NCBI GenBank assembly: GCA_031310005.1
Contig: CM062379.1
Span: 3,472,001-3,536,000 of the forward strand
DNA: 64,000 nucleotides
From: Dactylellina haptotyla
Lineage: Eukaryota; Ascomycota; Orbiliomycetes; Orbiliales; Orbiliaceae
Direction: 5' to 3'
Translations under genes and position numbers: made by a program
Notes under the pieces: model-generated
The model's input: the letters and a program-made list of their open reading frames with translations, nothing else
What the model was told of the DNA's origin: nothing
Database searches by the model: none
Shown: positions 60,685 to 64,000 of the stretch, piece after piece
Layout: every line of letters starts with the position of its first letter
Position numbering within the stretch: position 1 is the first letter of the stretch

Positions 60685-62295
60685 ATGCTGCGACAACCGA
60701 GGTTAACCGTCTGGTCGTCTATTGATGATCTCAAACACCTTAAATCCTTGCTCTACGAGCAAACCGGTGAATACGATGGCCGACCGCGCGCCTTAGAGAT
60801 CGTACGCAGCTTTTCTTCTTCCAACCCAGTTACTTCAAATCGACTAACAGCTACCCTCTATAGATCCGAGCTTGGTCCGTCCGAGGGCGGCTGCCACATG
60901 CCATAGAATCAACGGCACATCTCACGGAATGTGCTCTCCACGACAATCCACGGCAATCCGAACTGATGCTCCGAATGGGCTATTCCACTGCCATCTGCCG
61001 TTTCGTCAACGGCCTGTTGGATCCCGCGCAGAAGTCGCATTTCGCAGTGTCAATGTACAATCTGGCACAGGAACTAGAGCTGCCTGCATCATTTGTGGAT
61101 GTCAGACATGCAGCTACTCACGAAGCTTTGCCGCCCTTGGGAGTGCTTCGGACGACGTGTTCGAGAGCATTGGATTGGCTATGGGCGCATTATTGGGATA
61201 AAGTTGACGCTTCGGGAGGAGTTGAGGTGGGGGTTGGGGGCAATGGGGGTAAAAGTGTCGATCAGGCACAGATTTCCCGTGTGCAGGGACTGCTCGACCG
61301 CTGGGAGGCTATCAAGAATCGAAGCCAAGGGAGGCAGCGGGAAGGTGCGAAGAGGAAATACGAACGGGATGAGGCGCAGATATGCGCTGACCTAGGCAGT
61401 ATCTTCATCGAATCGGCTGATAATGGAATTTTTCTTGAAATTCTGGTTCACGAGCATTTCCTGGTTATGGAAGACGATAGGTAGGTCTACCAATTCCGAT
61501 TTTTTTCATACTAATGGTTTGCTCAGGCTAACTTGATGCTAGTAATATCATGTCGATTTATAAGGTTACCGAGTCTTGGAAGCCATTGATCCAGTACCTC
61601 GATTCTCACGTCGAGGGATTCGCGTCGGATTTGTTTAATATTATTCTTGAAGCGATGCAAGAGGTCGAAGATACCGATAATGATGGTAGAGACGAATTTG
61701 CGGAGTCTGAAAGTGAATATACGTACCAATGGCTAGAGTTTTTGATTTCGCTTTTGATGAAGGGACATCTTGCTGCCAGCAGCGCAACTCTCCTCGATGA
61801 TGTAGTCTCCCAATGCATCTTGTCACGCAATATTTGGTATGGAGGATTTTATTATATGTATAGGTTTGATATCTTGCTGACAGGCAAACTAGGTGTCTTC
61901 GATTGGCAGAACATGCAATCGGACAATTCAACTTGCTCGAAGCCAAGTATTCGCAGGCATGCACGATGGCAAAGAAACAACTGATTGCAACTCCTAGAGC
62001 GGCGGCTAGTTCTATGAGCAGCAAGAAAGAAGAGAATAACTTTTCGATGTTGACCAGGCAAGATAAAGGATCCAATATGGAATTGGACAAGGAATTGGAG
62101 GACTTTGAGGCGAGACTGAAGTTCATGCAAACCAGGCGCGAGCAATGGGACTCAACGAAGAAACAAGAAGTATCAGCAGAATCGATAAGATCGGCAAGCC
62201 ACGATGCAGTCGCAATTACGACAAACGGGAAGAGGGCGGCAAGATTTAGTAGAGTCGAGGCTGGATGGGCCCCAAAGCCAATGGGGATCGCGTGA
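60685..62295 (+). CDS. las1: Las1, ITS2 pre-rRNA endonuclease
   Basis: Four exons, 60685-60801, 60864-61480, 61543-61836 and 61893-62295, giving 476 residues. Exon 2 carries IRAWSVRGRLPHAIESTAHL and SFVDVRHAATHEALPPLGVL. The RHxxTH motif (Arg120, His121, His125) is the HEPN nuclease catalytic core of Las1. The rest is helical, with SNIMSIYKVTESW and a long charged segment (EDFEARLKFMQTRREQW) and a C-terminal RFSRVEAGWAPKPMG that resembles the LCT tail which contacts Grc3. Role: with polynucleotide kinase Grc3, cuts ITS2 at the C2 site in the 60S pathway. This complements mrt4, another 60S factor elsewhere in the window, though the two are not neighbours. All joints keep phase; the last intron was placed at ACTAG|GTGTC to keep NIWCLRLAEH. 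Confidence 0.94.
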
Positions 62296-63359
62296 GGGAC
62301 GGGATGCTGGTGGAGAGATATGGCAGCAAACTTGGCGTGCCTGGCGCAGCACTCCGCGGCGCAGATTCAAATAATCATAACTCCTCGAACTGTGTGGGCT
62401 GCCCTTGCAGCTCGGGTAGCACAGCAGCAGCAGCCAGCCAGATATATTTCGGAACCTCACGCTGCACCTGTGCTGACCGAACGTCGTTTCAAACGGCTTA
62501 CATCTGCAAAGAGACTAGCCATCTGCCACGCCATTTAAATAGTGACGGTATCCCGGAGCCTCAACGACGATTCGACAATTCGAGGTTACTCTGCTCCCTA
62601 GTGTCCGCGAACGGCGACCATACGAACGACGGATGACGACCGGCTCAGCCTGGACCTCAAACAGCCGGGCCAGGGTCTGTGGTGTTGACGAAAAACATTG
62701 AAACCGATTCGATTGGTTACGGTAGCGCTAACCCACGTTTGTGCGTCCCCAAACGAACTTGAAACGGGATGACCTAGAAGAAATTGAACCAGGGAAAGCT
62801 CGGGTAGCTGGACTCTTGCAGAAAGGACCTTGCAATGGGGTGGACCCACCGATGCACCCGAGTGGGTGGGATGTTCTAAATTCCTGTGGAGGCGTATTTC
62901 TCCTGACTAGCTCGCAGGACATGGATTGTAGATACTCAAGTAGACAAGTACAGTCGACGAGACCAGCCTCTGCCCTCCGTTCCTTCTGCTTAACTCTCCT
63001 TTTCCAACCGGCAGTGGTCCAAAATTCCTCCCTTCAAAGACACCTTCCTTTAGTCCAAATTCCTTGGAACCACGAGCCACCCTCGTAAGATATTTAGTCA
63101 CTTTATCATCGAGTTGTGAGATTGACGCCATACCAGCGTGTACGATAACTCCTTACCACAACGGCGCCAGATATATAAACCTCCTCGAGCTCTCCCAGCT
63201 AGCAGCTTCATCATCCACCTTCTAGAAAGACATCCATCCTTCCCCCATCTCACTATCCTTCCAGACCCGTAGATAGAACGACCCTCGACCCCGCTCCTTG
63301 AAATATACCTATTTAATCACGAATTTAAAGATAAGAGAAGACAGAAAGAAAGAAAAGCT
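62296..63359. promoter_or_regulatory. las1 3' end and eIF4E-like promoter
   Basis: 1.06 kb. The distal part has CAGCAG-rich sequence near 62420-62435. TATATAAA at 63172-63179 lies about 181 nt before the ATG at 63360 and is followed by a strongly pyrimidine-rich leader (63183-63290), so it is a good TATA candidate. No separate gene is supported. Confidence 0.5.
63172..63179 (+). promoter_or_regulatory. Candidate TATA box of the eIF4E-like gene
   Basis: TATATAAA followed within 10 nt by a CT-rich tract, as in many ascomycete core promoters. No transcript support. Confidence 0.45.
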
Positions 63360-64000
63360 ATGGCCACCACAGCATCAAATGTCCCTTCTCTACACGTAAA
63401 CGGACCAGCCTCCGGAAATGGCTCGCCGACATCAGAAAACACATCTCCGACCTCCACCTCTGACGAGCCCGTTGTCCAAAGCATGGGTAATCGAAAGCAG
63501 CTCGTCAACACAATGCTGAAGAAGATGCGACCCCTACCTCTACGACACGAATGGACCTTCTGGCATGACAAGTACCAAGCTGAAACTGGCTCCGGAACAG
63601 CAGCGGGCGGAGACGGATATGCCTCGCAGTTGAAGGAGTTGGCAAATCTCAGCACAATTCAGGTGATTCTACTTTTTATTTTCCCCCTATTATTATTTCT
63701 GGTGGCAGCATTATTTTTAAATACAATGAAAAAAAAATATCGTTTGCTGATATCCTCGAGCGGAAATAGGACTTTTGGCAAGTCTACAACAACACCCCCT
63801 TCGAATCACTAGCCCTCCGCGACTCGTTACTTTTATTCAAGAAGAACGTCAAGCCGATCTGGGAGGACCCGAGAAACAACAAGGGTGGCTCATGGACTTT
63901 CAGAATCTCAAAGACGGGCGGCAACTCCTCCGACTTCTGGAAGGAAACCCTGATGATGGCCATCGGCGAGGTTCTACAGGAGGTGGTTGAGAAGGGTAAA
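63360..64000 (+). CDS. eIF4E family cap-binding protein, class-II-like (4EHP), partial
   Basis: Exons 63360-63662 and 63770 onward; the window ends inside exon 2 after 178 residues. Residues 1-55 are Ser/Thr-rich. Then LRHEWTFWHDKYQAE, which holds Trp65 and Trp68, the equivalents of mammalian eIF4E Trp43/Trp46. Tyr87 stands where eIF4E has Trp56, counted 17 residues before the conserved Trp of IQDFWQVYNN. Next come VKPIWEDPRNNKGGSWTF (the second cap-stacking Trp, equivalent to Trp102) and DFWKETLMMAIGEVL. The Tyr substitution places it near class II (4EHP) proteins, which bind cap more weakly and often repress mRNAs; Trp65 is retained as in class I. The donor is GTGATT. Full assessment needs the missing C-terminus. 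Confidence 0.88.

Overview
The window is nuclear DNA of a filamentous ascomycete (Pezizomycotina). The evidence is short spliceosomal introns of about 50-150 nt (GT...AG, CTAAC/CTGAC-like branch sites), a yeast/fungal gene set (Mdm10 of ERMES, Shg1 of COMPASS, a Dma-type FHA-RING ligase, an alpha-arrestin, Abz2, Gpi12) and proteins that match filamentous-fungal forms. The genus cannot be fixed from sequence alone. Twenty-one protein genes were modelled by hand; every multi-exon model below keeps reading phase across all of its introns. No tRNA, rRNA, CRISPR array, transposon or viral fossil could be supported.

Layout. 0.1-1.1 kb: F-box protein (+). 2.6-4.1 kb: G-protein beta subunit (-), followed by a 5.7 kb gene-free stretch. 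9.9-11.5 kb: adenosine-deaminase-like (ADAL/MAPDA type) enzyme (+). 11.9-14.5 kb: mdm10 (-) and mrt4 (+), diverging from a 320 bp promoter. 14.7-15.7 kb: tpi1 (-). 16.9-18.2 kb: bestrophin-like channel (+). 18.7-19.6 kb: Abz2-like aminodeoxychorismate lyase (+), convergent with a 12-exon acetoacetyl-CoA synthetase (-, 19.8-22.6 kb). 22.6-26.1 kb: gene-free, microsatellite-bearing. 26.1-27.7 kb: FHA-RING-H2 ubiquitin ligase (+). 28.5-30.3 kb: Shg1-domain protein with a very long RD/RE/RS region (-), divergent from a mitochondrial PPR-like protein (+, 30.7-32.4 kb). 32.6-33.5 kb: gpi12 (-), divergent from an uncharacterised multi-pass membrane protein (+, 33.9-34.6 kb). 35.0-36.6 kb: single-pass membrane protein (-). 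36.6-40.2 kb: gene-free. 40.2-42.7 kb: alpha-arrestin (-). 42.8-48.7 kb: gene-free. 48.7-51.7 kb: four-BRCT Dpb11/Rad4/TopBP1 homologue (+), convergent with cullin-4 (-, 52.3-55.3 kb). 56.0-57.3 kb: glyoxalase II (-). 58.2-60.1 kb: NAD kinase (-), divergent from las1 (+, 60.7-62.3 kb). 63.4 kb to the edge: class-II-like eIF4E/4EHP (+, cut by the window end).

The genes are mostly conserved housekeeping functions: mitochondrial architecture (mdm10, PPR), ribosome assembly (mrt4, las1), central metabolism (tpi1, glyoxalase II, NAD kinase, acetoacetyl-CoA synthetase, Abz2), signalling (G beta, alpha-arrestin, FHA-RING, F-box, cullin-4), genome maintenance (Dpb11/Rad4), chromatin (Shg1) and GPI-anchor synthesis (Gpi12). 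They do not form a biosynthetic or defence cluster. The less explained parts are three gene-free stretches of 3.5-6 kb beside regulatory genes, the RD-repeat Shg1 protein, an overlapping upstream ORF on the BRCT gene, and an unassigned membrane protein family.
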